Below, in pieces: positions 5,460-5,628 of a stretch of 5,628 bases of DNA. The stretch spans positions 1 through 5,628 of the forward strand of contig CALBTA010000375.1 of NCBI GenBank assembly GCA_937967755.1, given 5' to 3'. Numbering within the stretch: position 1 is the first letter of the stretch; the number at the start of each line of letters is the position of its first letter. The stretch is from an uncultured Planctomycetaceae bacterium (GTDB taxonomy: Bacteria; Planctomycetota; Planctomycetia; Pirellulales; Pirellulaceae). The notes beneath the pieces were generated by a model. That model searched no databases, was not told the origin of the DNA, and saw only the letters and a program-made list of their open reading frames with translations. The translations under genes and the position numbers were made by a program.

Positions 5460-5628
5460 TTAGGACTTCCACAACTTAACTGCCCGCTGCAATGCGTCCT
5501 CTTGAGATTCTATTTCCCCGACAAGTTGCGCATCGCGCACGTCGTCCAATATCTTTCGGTACGCCTTACCCGGCGGAATGCCCGCGGCCCGCAGGTCGTC
5601 GCCGGTGATCAGCGGCGGCGGGTTGAGT
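5460..5628 (-). CDS. tRNA nucleotidyltransferase/poly(A) polymerase family, C-terminal 55 codons only
   Basis: The minus frame is open from the right edge to TAA at 5460-5462, encoding 55 residues. The stretch LITGDDL-RAAGIPPG (6-20), then KILDDVRDAQLVGEI (25-39), matches the end of bacterial CCA-adding or poly(A) polymerase-like enzymes, where a helical tRNA-binding tail ends in 'GxDLxxxGxxPGxxxGxxL...aqLxGei'. The catalytic head domain lies outside the window, so CCA-adding, A-adding and poly(A) polymerase activities cannot be told apart. The gene ends 194 bases before the ABC ATPase and no clear terminator follows, so read-through into the ABC pair is possible. Confidence 0.72.
   Translation of the reverse strand, partial: LNPPPLITGDDLRAAGIPPGKAYRKILDDVRDAQLVGEIESQEDALQRAVKLWKS

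Noticed and set aside
5266..5472. A 69-residue N-terminal extension of the ABC ATPase from ATG 5472
   Set aside because: It would overlap the coding end of the tRNA nucleotidyltransferase-like gene, crosses the inverted repeats, and has low-complexity non-conserved sequence. The GTG at 5265 gives the normal family N-terminus.
1..5628. CRISPR array, tRNA or rRNA genes, transposase or attachment sites
   Set aside because: No regularly spaced repeats, cloverleaf, rRNA segments, transposase motifs or paired att-like direct repeats were seen on either strand.

Overview
The window looks like a piece of chromosome from a planctomycete or a close relative in the PVC group. The main reason is the large exported protein on the left, which has the c-type haem domain and DUF1587/DUF1592/DUF1588/DUF1585 architecture that is expanded in Planctomycetota and Verrucomicrobiota. 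Base composition is fairly GC-rich, at 60-70% in hand-counted pieces of the ABC and cytochrome genes. Shine-Dalgarno sequences are weak or absent, which fits that phylum. No species can be named from the sequence alone.

All six genes are on the minus strand, so the region is transcribed from right to left. From the right edge, the first is the last 55 codons of a tRNA nucleotidyltransferase/poly(A) polymerase-like gene (stop at 5460). Next is a 194-base intergenic stretch rich in inverted repeats. Then comes an ABC exporter pair: an ATPase starting at GTG 5265, and an ABC-2 type permease that starts two bases after the ATPase stop. A 114-base gap with a possible promoter and two small palindromes leads to a second tight pair: a 134-residue protein with a ribbon-helix-helix-like N-terminus, and a 145-residue HNH endonuclease that again starts two bases after the upstream stop. 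A 102-base gap holds a good extended -10 promoter and a leader hairpin. The last gene is the large exported di-haem-type cytochrome, which runs off the left edge almost at its C-terminus.

The ABC pair should form a membrane exporter of unknown substrate, with two ATPase and two permease subunits. The cytochrome is a cell-envelope protein, probably redox-active. The RHH-like/HNH pair is the best candidate for something under-described. It looks like a co-translated nuclease module whose first gene may encode a DNA-binding partner, with palindromes at its own promoter. Whether it is a toxin-antitoxin, a defence or another kind of module cannot be decided from sequence alone. No RNA genes, CRISPR array, insertion sequence or clear intrinsic terminator was found. 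No gene-free stretch exceeds 194 bases.
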